Assembly: GCF_001907195.1 (NCBI RefSeq)
Contig: NZ_LVWA01000007.1
Span: 1-64,000 of the forward strand
Length of the DNA stretch: 64,000 bases
Origin: Pontibacter flavimaris
GTDB taxonomy: Bacteria; Bacteroidota; Bacteroidia; Cytophagales; Hymenobacteraceae
Direction: 5' to 3'
Part shown: positions 50,619 to 59,600 of the stretch, in pieces
Layout of the letters: every line of letters starts with the position of its first letter
How positions within the stretch are numbered: position 1 is the stretch's first letter
Translations under genes and position numbers: made by a program
The notes under the pieces: generated by a model
Told to the model about the DNA's origin: nothing
The model's database searches: none
Seen by the model: only the letters and a program-made list of their open reading frames with translations

Positions 50619-51074
50619 TTAATTCTTTACCTGCACCGGCAGGCCTTCCAGTTGGGCGTAGCTTAGCTTCCACTCGCCTTCCGCGGTTTTCTTCCAGAGG
50701 AGCATAAAGTTGCCCTCTCCTATCCCGCGCAGCTGATCCTGGGAGGTTGGGAGCACATCCACCGAGAAGGTGCCTGCCTCGTAGGCCATCTCCTTGTCTA
50801 CGCCCGAGCTTACCACATTCGTCTTCAGGTCGGCGATGGTGCCGTAGGTATCTTTTACCCATTTGTTGGCCACCTCTGTTTTGCCGTTGAAGTGCGTTTC
50901 GCCCTGAACGAACTGCACATCATCTGCCAAATACGAGATCACTTTTTCCGGGTCGTTGCTGTTCCAGGCTCCGATAAACTCCTGGTTCAGGCTTTGTACG
51001 TTCACCGCCTCCTCCGGCTGCGCGCAGGAAGTTAAGATGGCGGCAAAGAACAGGATATATACATAGCGTTTCAT
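50619..51074 (-). CDS. DUF4440/SnoaL-like (NTF2 fold) lipoprotein
   Basis: A 151-residue protein with a lipoprotein signal: hydrophobic 5-15 and lipobox LTSC with Cys17. The mature part has the cone-shaped NTF2-like fold of DUF4440: VQSLNQEFIGAWNSNDPEKVISYLADDVQFVQGETHFNGKTEVANKWVKDTYGTI, then beta strands ending NFMLLWKKTAEGEWKLSYAQLEG. Members are often small-molecule-binding or ketosteroid-isomerase-like; the substrate is unknown. Exposed at the outer membrane or periplasm. ATG at 51074. Confidence 0.85.
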   Translation of the reverse strand: MKRYVYILFFAAILTSCAQPEEAVNVQSLNQEFIGAWNSNDPEKVISYLADDVQFVQGETHFNGKTEVANKWVKDTYGTIADLKTNVVSSGVDKEMAYEAGTFSVDVLPTSQDQLRGIGEGNFMLLWKKTAEGEWKLSYAQLEGLPVQVKN

Positions 51075-51161
51075 AAGTCTGATTGTTAAAAGTATAACAT
51101 CTGTAAGTATGGCCTGCCTGCAGCAAACTTTATACTTGCTGCAGACAGAGCTACTCTATAC

Positions 51162-51716
51162 TTACCAGCTTTTCCGTCTTACCTCTGAGGTAGAGTAAGC
51201 GGTTGATGGGTCGCCGAAGGACAGGTTTGGCAAATACCCCATGCTGATGATCGGGTTGTACACCTCCTCGTTGTAGGCAGCATAAGGCACGGTTACCTGG
51301 TTCTGCGCCACCAGCGCCTGTTTGGCTGGCTCAGCCTGCCTCTTAGCGGCTACCGGCTTGCTGGCGGGGGTCGTTCTGGCGGCTACGGTTCTGGCGCTTC
51401 TGGCCTCTGCGGCGGCCCTGTTAGCGGCAGCCACTCGTTCTGCCTCCGCCACTCGCTCGGCCTCCGCCCGTTTCTGCCTGTTATCGATGCCCTTGCCGAT
51501 GGCATAGCCTGCGCCGCCGCCTACCACACCGCCCACTACACCGCCTACCACACGGTTGCGCTTATGTATCACGGCACCGGCGGCTGCACCTGTGGCAGCG
51601 CCAATTACGGCACCCTTAGCCTGTGGGCTTATTTTTCTGTCTTGTGCTTCGGTTGCAGAACTCAGCAGGATCGATACTATAAAGACCAAACTGAAAATGT
51701 AATTTACCTTTTTCAT
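51162..51716 (-). CDS. Exported glycine-zipper (YMGG-like) protein
   Basis: A 184-residue protein with signal peptide (to about residue 24, SSATEAQ). A glycine-zipper region follows: AKGAVIGAATGAAAGAVIHKRNRVVGGVVGGVVGGGAGYAIGKGID, which can insert in a membrane or oligomerise. Residues 75-140 form an Ala/Glu/Arg-rich helix (QKRAEAERVAEAERVAAANRAAAEARSAR) and an Ala/Lys/Pro-rich linker. The C-terminus (NEEVYNPIISMGYLPNLSFGDPSTAYSTSEVRRKSW) is unrecognised. Probably an envelope protein. ATG at 51716. Confidence 0.82.
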   Translation of the reverse strand: MKKVNYIFSLVFIVSILLSSATEAQDRKISPQAKGAVIGAATGAAAGAVIHKRNRVVGGVVGGVVGGGAGYAIGKGIDNRQKRAEAERVAEAERVAAANRAAAEARSARTVAARTTPASKPVAAKRQAEPAKQALVAQNQVTVPYAAYNEEVYNPIISMGYLPNLSFGDPSTAYSTSEVRRKSW

Positions 51717-51919
51717 AAAACGTGCTTTTAAGGTTTTAATAAACTATCACGCATGGATGAAGGGATTATTACAAGATATATGCCACAACAGTTGTGATAC
51801 CGCCAGGCACACCTATACGGAATTGATTATCAGTATATTAATTTTTATTGATTTTGTAAAATTGATGCAGCACCAGGGGCTTAACGGAAGACAAAAGAAG
51901 ACGGATGGGGACTTTATAC

Positions 51920-52684
51920 TTATTTTGCGGCCTTCCGGAACACCAGGAAGTGCTGGCGGGGCAAAAAGTCCTCCTGCCGGTGCAGCTCAAAGCCATTCGC
52001 GCCCAGTTCCTGGGTTATCTGTTCCACGCTCATTTTGTGCAGCTCCTTCACCTGCACATTAGGGTCCTCGGCGCGGTACTCGAGCAAGAGCAACTCTCCA
52101 TCCGGTTTCAGCGCCCGGTATATGTCCTGCAGCATCTCTTGGGGGTACTCCAGCTCGTGGTACACATCCACCATAAAAGCCAGGTCCAGTAGGTTCTCGG
52201 GGAGGTTTATACGTTGGCTGTCGCCTTTCACCACGTTCACGTTGGTCAGTCCACGTGCTGCCGCGCGTTCTTTCAGTGCCGCCACAAACTCCTCCTGCAC
52301 ATCTATGGCGTATACTTTCCCATCAGGCACTTTGGGGGCTACCCGGAAAGTATAATACCCCACGCCCGCACCGATATCGGCCACCACGCTGTTGGGGCGC
52401 AAACCCATGTTGGCAACGGCTATGCTGGCTTTGTCCTGCTCTTCCCGCGACTCCCGCTCCAGCCACGCCCCGCCTGCCGGACTGATGATGCCCGCAATCT
52501 CGCGGCCCATATATACTTTGCCAATGCCGCCAGGGCCCGGCGTTTTAAAAGTATAACCGCCTGCGGAAACCTGTTTCTGCTCCTGCTCCTGCGCCTGGCA
52601 GGCATTGCAGGCGCTCAGGCACAGCAACAGAAGTATGAAGTATAAACCAGAAATTCGTTTGGCTATGGCAAGCAGGAGGCGCAT
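51920..52684 (-). CDS. Lipoprotein with class I SAM-methyltransferase domain
   Basis: A 254-residue protein. The N-terminus (RISGLYFILLLLCLSACNACQAQ) is a lipoprotein-type signal with lipobox LSAC at Cys26. The rest is a class I methyltransferase: motif I SVVADIGAGVGYYTFRVAP near 95-112, acidic end of strand 2 VYAIDVQEEF, then VVKGDSQRINLPENLLDLAFMVDVYHELEYPQEMLQDIYRALKPDGELLLLEYR. An exported SAM-dependent enzyme is unexpected since SAM is cytoplasmic. Six bases separate it from the hypothetical gene upstream, so they form one operon. Confidence 0.85.
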   Translation of the reverse strand: MRLLLAIAKRISGLYFILLLLCLSACNACQAQEQEQKQVSAGGYTFKTPGPGGIGKVYMGREIAGIISPAGGAWLERESREEQDKASIAVANMGLRPNSVVADIGAGVGYYTFRVAPKVPDGKVYAIDVQEEFVAALKERAAARGLTNVNVVKGDSQRINLPENLLDLAFMVDVYHELEYPQEMLQDIYRALKPDGELLLLEYRAEDPNVQVKELHKMSVEQITQELGANGFELHRQEDFLPRQHFLVFRKAAK

Positions 52685-52690
52685 AGGCTG

Positions 52691-53143
52691 TCAGGTTAGT
52701 TTTTCAAGGCGCTGCGTCAGGTCGTCAATCAGTTCTTCGCTCCACCTGCCGGCCACCAGCTCGTACTCTGATTTTTCCCAGCGCTGCAGGTAGGGCTTCT
52801 CGAGCCAGCTGTTGTTCTTGTCCGGCCCCACGGTATAACTGTTGTACTCCAGTTTGAACAATACGTCTTTGGTCAGGTCAAATGTTTCCACACCCGGCTT
52901 CTGAAAGCCCTCCAGCCGCAGCTTTAGCCCCAGTTGCTGCACGTTGCCGTTCTCCACGCTTACCTCCGTGTCCGCCTCTGCCGCCGGGTCCCGGGTCCAG
53001 GTGTCGATGATGCGCTCCAGCCCGAAATTATCGAACAACGGGAGTATAGGCAGGATGCTCTGGTGAATGTGCTCCGCCAGCGTGGGCAGGATGGTGTTGT
53101 AGAGGTGCTGAATAGCTTGTTTATCGCGGTTTGGGTATTCCAT
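52691..53143 (-). CDS. Hypothetical protein, 150 residues
   Basis: Not recognised. A soluble acidic protein: KQAIQHLYNTILPTLAEHIHQSILPILPLFDNFGLERIIDTWTRDPAAEADTEVSVENGNVQQLGLKLRLEGFQKPGVETFDLTKDVLFKLEYNSYTVGPDKN, ending RWSEELIDDLTQRLEKLT. N-terminal helices are followed by beta strands, and the gene has normal composition and an ATG at 53143. It is the first gene of a two-gene unit with the methyltransferase-domain lipoprotein, six bases downstream. Confidence 0.65.
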   Translation of the reverse strand: MEYPNRDKQAIQHLYNTILPTLAEHIHQSILPILPLFDNFGLERIIDTWTRDPAAEADTEVSVENGNVQQLGLKLRLEGFQKPGVETFDLTKDVLFKLEYNSYTVGPDKNNSWLEKPYLQRWEKSEYELVAGRWSEELIDDLTQRLEKLT

Positions 53144-53241
53144 GGGTTTATACTTTTGGTGTTGATGGGATTGGGATGGCTATGTTTTCTCTGTTTCAGC
53201 TGTGATCTGATAGCTGCTGCTGCTATACTTTATTCTTACCT

Positions 53242-53263
53242 GGCGCAAGCGTCCGCTTGTGCC
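53242..53263 (+). repeat. REP hairpin away from RAYT
   Basis: Exact copy of the unit at 41661 (GGCGCAAGCG...CGCTTGTGCC), about 11 kb from the transposase gene. Confidence 0.85.
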
Positions 53264-53269
53264 ATTTTA

Positions 53270-53578
53270 TACTTTCTCTGGCGCAAGTCTCCAGACTTGT
53301 GTCCTTTTATGATATCGAGTTTGTAACTCGATTGGCTTGAAAAGCCATACTTGCTTTGGCTATACTTTTATACTTGGCTATACTTCCATTTCCGCTGTTC
53401 CGGACATCCTTGTCCGAAACCAATTCTGCTGCGGACTTCCAAGTCCGCGTAAGCCATACTTTTATACTTGCCGGTTTATACTTACTGCTATACTTTATAC
53501 TTACCTGGCGTAAGCCGAAAGTCCCGGAGCATTTCGGGGCGTCCGCCTGTGCCTTTTTATACTTCGGCCATACTTTTT
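53270..53578. repeat. Hairpin array with TATACTT linkers, upstream of repeat copy D
   Basis: In order: CAAGTCTCCAGACTTG (about 53284), ATCGAGTTTGTAACTCGAT (about 53312), GGCTTGAAAAGCC (about 53333), CGGACATCCTTGTCCG (about 53402), GCGGACTTCCAAGTCCGC (about 53433), and GTCCCGGAGCATTTCGGGGC (about 53519). TATACTT or its variants separate them. The first three match the order at 19026-19085 with different stem sequences. Confidence 0.7.
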
Positions 53579-53811
53579 TAGCCACCGCTTCCTTCCACTT
53601 GACACAAGCTATACTTACTAGCTGCCGCTGATCCTGTAGTTCCCACAAATCTACTGTTGCATTTCCTGCTTTGGTGCTCTCAAGCCCGAGAGGGCTCGCC
53701 TTCGGGCATCGCGCTGTGTTCCCTTCCTTTGCTCCTACGTCGCAATGCCCTTTCAGGGCACCGGAATCTCACAAGGCGCTCAACCCAAAGGCTGGGTTCA
53801 GATTCGATAGC
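53579..53811 (+). repeat. Structured repeat family, copy D (complete)
   Basis: Same architecture as copy B. GNRA hairpin AGCCC-GAGA-GGGCT; long-range helix GCCTTCGGG with CCCAAAGGC (or local hairpin GCC-TTCG-GGC with a UUCG loop); helix GCGCTGTG/CACAAGGCGC extended by TTCC/GGAA; inner hairpin TGCCCT-TTC-AGGGCA. The T-A pair at the base of the long-range helix in copy B is G-C here. Confidence 0.85.
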
Positions 53812-53829
53812 TGCTGCTTACACAACATG

Positions 53830-54012
53830 AACCAAGTCCCCCTTTGAAGGGGGTAGGGGGATGATGATCGTTAGTTGAGTACTCCCTCCCCTGTCATTAG
53901 GGGAGGGCTGGGGAGGGGTGAAACAGCGAGACCGGGGGTAGGTTTATACTTGTAGGGACAATTCGCTACCTGTCCGCGAATGTCAGCCGCTATGCAATTT
54001 ATACTTCAGCTA
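53830..54012. repeat. Hairpin modules after repeat copy D
   Basis: CCCCCTTTGAAGGGGG, CCTCCCCTGTCATTAGGGGA and the GGACAATTCGCTACCTGTCC palindrome relative, followed by CAGCCGCTATGCAATTTATAC as after copies A and E. The gap ends at the 3' end of the signalling operon. Confidence 0.65.
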
Positions 54013-54071
54013 AAGCAGTTTCAGAAATCCCCTCTCCTAAAAAATGAGGCTGTTTAGATCCTTCCTAAAAC

Positions 54072-55283
54072 CTACTCCTGCTTCAGGTAAACTTTAAACT
54101 CAGATCCCACGCCCAGTTCACTCTCAAATTCTATCTTCCCGTCGCAGTTCTCGATTATCCGCTTCACGATGGCCAGGCCCACGCCGGAGCCCTCCACGTG
54201 GGCGTGCAGGCGCTTGAACATGCCGAATACCTTATCCTGGTCCTGCTTGCGCAGCCCGAGGCCGTTGTCGCGCACCGTCAGCAAGGTATAGTCCCCCACC
54301 ACTGCTGTGGTGAGAATGATCTCGGGCTTTCTGTCAGGAGAGCTATACTTGATGGAGTTGGAGACCAGGTTGTAGAGGATGCTGCGCAGGTTCTTACGGA
54401 AGAAAATGATTTCGGGAGCAGCCGTGAAATCGTCCACAATGGTGGCGTCATACTTCTGGATCAGGTCCTTGATGTATACTTTCACATCCTCGAGTATCTC
54501 CTTAAAACTGACGCTCTCAGGCTCCGCGGCCTGCTCCTCGTACTGCAGCTTGGCTACCTCCGTCAGGTCCAGGAGGGTGTTTTTGAAGCGGCCGACGGCA
54601 TCGTTTATCATGTCGATGATCGGCGTTACATCCTGCAGGCCGGGCACCTTCTCCTCCAGCGTCTCCTTCAGGGCCGTCATCAGCCCCTCTATGTTGTTGA
54701 TGGGCGCCTTCAGGTCGTGCGAGGCGGTGTATACGAAATTGTCGAGGTCTTTATTTACCTTGGTCAGCTCGCGCGTACGTTTCTGCACACGCTCCTCCAG
54801 TTGCTGGTTCAGTTCTTTTGTCTCCTTGTTGGCCCGCTCCAGCTCCTTTCGCTGCAGGTAAAAGCGCACAAAGGCCGCCACCTTGGCCCTGGTGATGGAC
54901 GGGTGCAGCGGCTTGAAGAGGAAATCCACGGCGCCGGCCTCAAAGCCTTCTATCACGTGTGTCTCCTGCTGGGCAATGGCTGTCACGAAAATGATGGGGA
55001 TGTCGCGGGTCTTGGAGATATCGCGTAGGTAGCGGGCCACTTCGTAGCCGTTCATGCCGGGCATCTGCACATCCAGCAGGATAAGGGCAAGCTCCTCCTG
55101 CAGCGCAATCTTCAGGGCCTCCTCGCCGGAGTGGGCGAAAAGGTAGCTGATATGATCGTCCTCCTCCGAAAGCAGGCTCTCCAGGCTCACCAGGTTCTCC
55201 GGCTTGTCATCCACCAGGAGGATTTTTACGGGATGCGCGATCTTATCCGGGGTCAATAACGTCAGGTCGTGGTCAGTGTTCAT
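54072..55283 (-). CDS. Receiver-histidine kinase hybrid (cytoplasmic)
   Basis: A 403-residue protein with an N-terminal receiver (15-140; phosphoacceptor Asp71 in ILLDVQMPG, Thr101, Lys124), a coiled-coil linker (140-180), a HisKA domain with His189 in TASHDLKAPINNIEGL, and a HATPase domain with NLVSNSIKYS, DNGLGL and GSGVGLAIVKRI. No membrane segment. The order receiver-kinase suggests it passes on a signal received by phosphorylation from another kinase, probably the 1346-residue kinase of this operon. Its ATG lies 11 bases inside the cheB gene, so the last two genes are translationally coupled. Confidence 0.93.
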   Translation of the reverse strand: MNTDHDLTLLTPDKIAHPVKILLVDDKPENLVSLESLLSEEDDHISYLFAHSGEEALKIALQEELALILLDVQMPGMNGYEVARYLRDISKTRDIPIIFVTAIAQQETHVIEGFEAGAVDFLFKPLHPSITRAKVAAFVRFYLQRKELERANKETKELNQQLEERVQKRTRELTKVNKDLDNFVYTASHDLKAPINNIEGLMTALKETLEEKVPGLQDVTPIIDMINDAVGRFKNTLLDLTEVAKLQYEEQAAEPESVSFKEILEDVKVYIKDLIQKYDATIVDDFTAAPEIIFFRKNLRSILYNLVSNSIKYSSPDRKPEIILTTAVVGDYTLLTVRDNGLGLRKQDQDKVFGMFKRLHAHVEGSGVGLAIVKRIIENCDGKIEFESELGVGSEFKVYLKQE

Positions 55284-55845
55284 GTAAGGAAAGCAAAAAC
55301 TCCTTTATGCGCGCAACATTCATTATGCTGCAGCCAGGGATGCTATCGATGGCTGCCTGTGGCATGGTGGCTACTTCGGCTTCGTGCGGGTCCTGTGCAA
55401 CCGCCATACCTCCTTTCTCAAAGATATACTTTAATCCTGAACTTCCGTCCCTGCTGGCGCCACTTAAAAGTATGCCCACCGTGTTTTCGCCGAAAACGTC
55501 CGCGGCGCTGGTAAAGGTAACGTCGATGGAGGGGCGCGAGTAGTTCTCCTGCTCCGAGTCGTCGAGGGAGAACGTATGGTCTTTCTCGAGCAGCACATGG
55601 TAGTTGGCCGGGGCCAGGTATACATGCCCGGGCAGGGCCGGCTCCTTCTCCTCCACCTCCGCGACCTGCAGCAGCAGCTTTCTGGCGAACACCTCCTGCA
55701 AACTGCCCTCCTGGTTGCGCAGGCGGTGCAGCACCAGTATAATGGGTATGCTGTAGCTGGCCGGCAGGTCCTTTAACACCGAGAGCGACGCCTGAATGCC
55801 GCCCCAGGAACCGCCCATCACGATCAGTTTGGAGGAAGTTGGCAT
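55273..55845 (-). CDS. cheB: CheB-type methylesterase without receiver domain
   Basis: A 190-residue stand-alone CheB catalytic domain. The triad is Ser13 (MGGSWGGIQ), His40 (LVLHRLRN) and Asp133 (SGASRDGSSGL), with the end of the domain marked by VAQDPHEAEVATMPQAAI. CheB removes methyl groups from glutamates of signalling coiled coils and deamidates glutamines. It lacks the receiver that normally controls activity; the receiver-kinase encoded next may provide control in trans. Overlaps cheR by one base (TGATG). No chemoreceptor, CheA or CheW gene is seen in the window. Confidence 0.94.
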   Translation of the reverse strand: MPTSSKLIVMGGSWGGIQASLSVLKDLPASYSIPIILVLHRLRNQEGSLQEVFARKLLLQVAEVEEKEPALPGHVYLAPANYHVLLEKDHTFSLDDSEQENYSRPSIDVTFTSAADVFGENTVGILLSGASRDGSSGLKYIFEKGGMAVAQDPHEAEVATMPQAAIDSIPGCSIMNVARIKEFLLSLHEH

Positions 55846-56675
55846 CAGCTTACTTTACGGTATATGCGGTTGCTTTTATCCATAATATCATACCTGGGGC
55901 TGATGCCCGACATGGCCAGCGTCTCCTTCTTGCCCAGTGCCAGGTATCCCAGGCTCACCAGGCTCTCGTCGAAGAGGTTGAACACGCGCTCCTGCAGCTG
56001 CCGGTTAAAGTAGATCAGCACGTTGCGGCACACCACCAGGTGAAACTCGTTGAACGAGGTATCGGTGGCCAGGTTGTGGGGGTAAAACACCACGTTACGC
56101 ACCAGCGACGAGGCGAACTTGACGCTGCCGTAGTTGCTGGTATAGTACCCGGCAAAATCGCGCTTGCCGCCCGCCGCATAGTATGCCGCCGCATAGGCTG
56201 CCATGCTGGAAGCCGGGAAGATGCCTTCCTTCGCCTGCTTCAGCACCTTCTGGTTAATGTCGGTGGCGTAGATCTTGGTGCGGCCCAGCAGCCCCTCCTC
56301 CTCTAAAAGTATGGCCAGCGAGAAAAGCTCCTCGCCCGTGGAGCAGCCGGCATCCCAGATCTTGATGAACGGGTAGGTGCTAAGTATGGGCAGCACGTGC
56401 TGGCGCAGCGACAGGAAGAAGGTCGGGTCGCGGAACATTTCGGTCACGTTCACGGTGATCTCCTGCAGGAAGTTCTCAAAAAAGAAGCTGTCTGAGAACA
56501 GTCTTTCGCGCAGCGCATCCATACCCGGCAGGTGCTTGTGGCCCAGGAAGCGCTTTACCCTGCGGTACACCGAGGCCCGCGCGTAGCCGCTGAAATCGTA
56601 CCCATACGTGGTGTGTATGTCCCTGATAAGCGCCTCTACCTCCTGCTCAAACAGTTCATCCGCCCTAGGCTTCAT
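55845..56675 (-). CDS. cheR: CheR-type protein-glutamate methyltransferase
   Basis: A 276-residue CheR. N-terminal helical domain (FEQEVEALIRDIHTTYGYDFSGYARASVYRRVKRFL), then LFSDSFFFENFLQEITVNVTEMFRDPTFF, the SAM-binding loop IKIWDAGCSTGEELFSLAILLEE near 108-130, KIYATDINQKVLKQAKEGIFP, and FHLVVCRNVLIYFNRQLQERVFNLF near 220-245. All family landmarks are present. It methylates glutamates; the likely target is the coiled-coil of the large kinase in the same operon rather than a chemoreceptor. Its ATG lies 11 bases inside the large kinase gene. Confidence 0.95.
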   Translation of the reverse strand: MKPRADELFEQEVEALIRDIHTTYGYDFSGYARASVYRRVKRFLGHKHLPGMDALRERLFSDSFFFENFLQEITVNVTEMFRDPTFFLSLRQHVLPILSTYPFIKIWDAGCSTGEELFSLAILLEEEGLLGRTKIYATDINQKVLKQAKEGIFPASSMAAYAAAYYAAGGKRDFAGYYTSNYGSVKFASSLVRNVVFYPHNLATDTSFNEFHLVVCRNVLIYFNRQLQERVFNLFDESLVSLGYLALGKKETLAMSGISPRYDIMDKSNRIYRKVS

Positions 56676-59600
56676 ACAACCAAACCCGCATTAAGGTCAG
56701 CAACTTGTCGGTATCCACCGGTTTTGGGATGTAGTCAGAAGCGCCGGCCTCTATACATTTCTCTCTGTCTTCTTTCATGGCTTTTGCGGTGAGGGCAATG
56801 ATCGGGAGTTGCTTAAAACGAGGAATCTCCCGAATTCGTTTTGTGGCCTCAATGCCGTCCATCTCCGGCATCATCACGTCCATCAGCACCAAGTCTATGT
56901 CGCTTTCGGCACCCAGCTTTTGCAGCGCCTCCTTCCCGTCGTAAGCGGCCGTCACGCCCATGCCGTGCATCTCCAGCAAGCTGCTCAGTGAGTAAATGTT
57001 GCGCACGTCGTCGTCCACCACCAGCACCTTTTTGCCGCGCAGCACCTCCTCGGGCACGTGCAGCTTCATCCTGAACTCCTTGCCCTGCGGCAGCTTCTGA
57101 TTCACCTTGTGCAGGAACAGCTGCACCTCGTCCAGCAGGCGCAGGTACGAGTACTCGTTCTTGATGATGATGGTGTTGGCAAACTCCTTGAGCCGGGCTT
57201 CCTCCTCCTCGCTCAGGTCCTTGCCCGAATAGATGATGATCGGGATGTCCGAAAGCCTGCTCTGCAGCCTGATCTTCTTCATCCACTCGTAGCCTTTCAT
57301 GCCCGGCAGGTTCAGGTCAAGTATGATGCAGTCCACTTTCTGCCTGGCCAGCACCTGCTCGGCTTCTTCTGCGGAGAAGGCGGGGGTGGATTTAAGCCCG
57401 TGTGCCAGCAGCAGTTCGCCCACCGCTCGGTTCTCGATCTCGTTATCCTCCACGATCAGGATGTTCTCAATCGTAGCGTCGGACCCGTTGAGTATGGAGC
57501 TGAAGGCTTTGTTCAGCATCTCCAGCGTGACCGGCTTTGGCAGGTATTCCTCGTTTTCGGCATGCTCGCCAATCACGTCCTTGTCGTAGGCCGACATCAC
57601 GTGCACGTTCATGTGGCGCAGCTCCTTGTCCTCCCGCACCTGCTTCAGCACGTCCCAGCCTGTCATGTCGGGCAGGTGGATGTCGAGCAGCATGGCATCG
57701 GGCTTCTCCTCGCGGGCCGCCTGCAGGCCTTCCTGCCCGGTGTAGGCCTGCTGCACCTTAAAGTTCTTGGCCAGGGCAAAGTCAGCCAGAATATCACTGA
57801 AGCCCTTGTCGTCCTCCACGATCAGCACCTTGATGTCCTGTTTCTCCTGGCGCTCCATGTGCATGAACATCTGCCCCACGCCCTGACCCTTGCTTTGCGC
57901 GGGCGCAGGTGCGGTAAGGGCTGGCTGGGCTTGCTTTATACTTGTGGTTGGCTCAGGTTGCTTTTTCTCCACGCCCTGCGGCACGCGCGGCAGGTACAGG
58001 GTAAAGGTGCTGCCCTGGCCCGGCGCACTCTCCAGCATCAGCTCGCCGCCCAGCAGCGTGGCCAGTTCCTTACTGATGGTCAGGCCCAGGCCGGTGCCGC
58101 CATACTTGCGGGTGGTAGATGTATCGGCCTGCTGGAAGGCCTCAAACACCATGTCCTGCTTCTCTTTTGGGATGCCGATACCGGTGTCGCGCACCGAGAA
58201 CGCCAGAATATCGGTCTGCTCGCGCAGCTGCTCCGACCTGAACTTTGGCTTGTGCAGCACCGGTGTTATGGAGAACTCCACCTCACCGCCAGCGTCGGTA
58301 AACTTGAGCGCGTTGCCGATAAAGTTCTTCAGTATCTGCTCCAGGCGGAAGCGGTCGGTAATGATGGTCTCGGAGCTGCCCGGGTCGATGCGCTCGGTAA
58401 AGCGAATCTGCTTTTTAGCGGCCACCTCCCCGAACAGCGGCTTCATGGAGATATCCTGTAGCTTCAGCTCCTCCGTCTCCAGCTTCACCATCCCCGATTC
58501 TATCTTCGACAGGTCCAGTATCTCGTTTATGAGCCGGAGCAAATCGTTGCCCGACTTGTGGATGATCTGGGCGTGATCGATCTGCTTGGTGGAGAGGGTG
58601 TTCTCCACGTTGTCGGCCAGCAGCCTCGAAAGTATAAGGATGCTGTTGAGCGGGGTGCGCAGCTCGTGGCTCATGTTGGCCAGGAAGTCGCTTTTATACT
58701 TGCTCACCGTCTCCACCTGCTGTATCTTCAGCTCGATGGCTTCGCGGGCGTCTTCCAGGGCCCTGTTCTTGGTGCCAAGGGCTTCGTACTGCTCCTCCAG
58801 CAGCTGGGCTTTTTCCTCCAGCTCGGCGTTTTTCTCCTGCAATTCCTCCTGGTTCACGCGCAGCTCCTCCTCCGATGCCTTCAGCTCGGCGTTCAGCTGG
58901 CGTAACTCCTCCTGCTGCGTCTCCAGTTCCTCGGCCTGGTTCTGGGTTTCGTAGAGCAGTTCCTGGGTTTGCAGGTGCGCTTTCAAAGTATGGATCACCA
59001 CGGAAATCCGCTCGGAAACGGACTCGAACAACCTTCGGTGCAGCTCGGTGTAGGGCTGGCGCGCGGCAAGCTCCAGCGCCCCAACGATATTATCGGCAAA
59101 GTATAAAGGAATGATGATCACCGAGGCCGGCCCGATATCGGAAAGGCCCGTTTTGATCCGCAGGTGCTCCTCCGGCACGCCCTCCAGCACTTGTATCCTG
59201 CGCTCCTGCACCGCCTGCCCCACCTTGCCCAAACCGATCGCAAAGGCAGGAAGCTGGTCCCTGTCAAGCGCCACGCCGTAGCTGGCCGCAGGCGTCAGTT
59301 TGCCGTTGCTGTGGTGCAGGTACAACACGCCCGCCTCAGAGCCTGTGTACTCGCAAAGGAAGCTGATAACTTTTTCGGATACCTTCTCCAGGGATGTTTC
59401 GCCGCTTACGTGGATGTTCAGCTCCGCCACGCCGGTAAGTATAAAATTGCGGTTGGTGTTCTCGGTGGTAAAGCGCTGCAGGTTGTCCTTCATATCGCGG
59501 ATAGCCATGCTCAGCACGTCCTCGTCGCTCTGGGCGGCTACCGCCACCTCATAGCGCCCCTCGCCAATGGCCTGCGCCACCTCCGAGAGGTGAACCGTTT

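Noticed and set aside
54072-56675. Classical chemotaxis cluster
   Set aside because: CheR and CheB are present, but no cheA, cheW, cheY-only or receptor gene is in the window; the operon is better described as a kinase-modification system.
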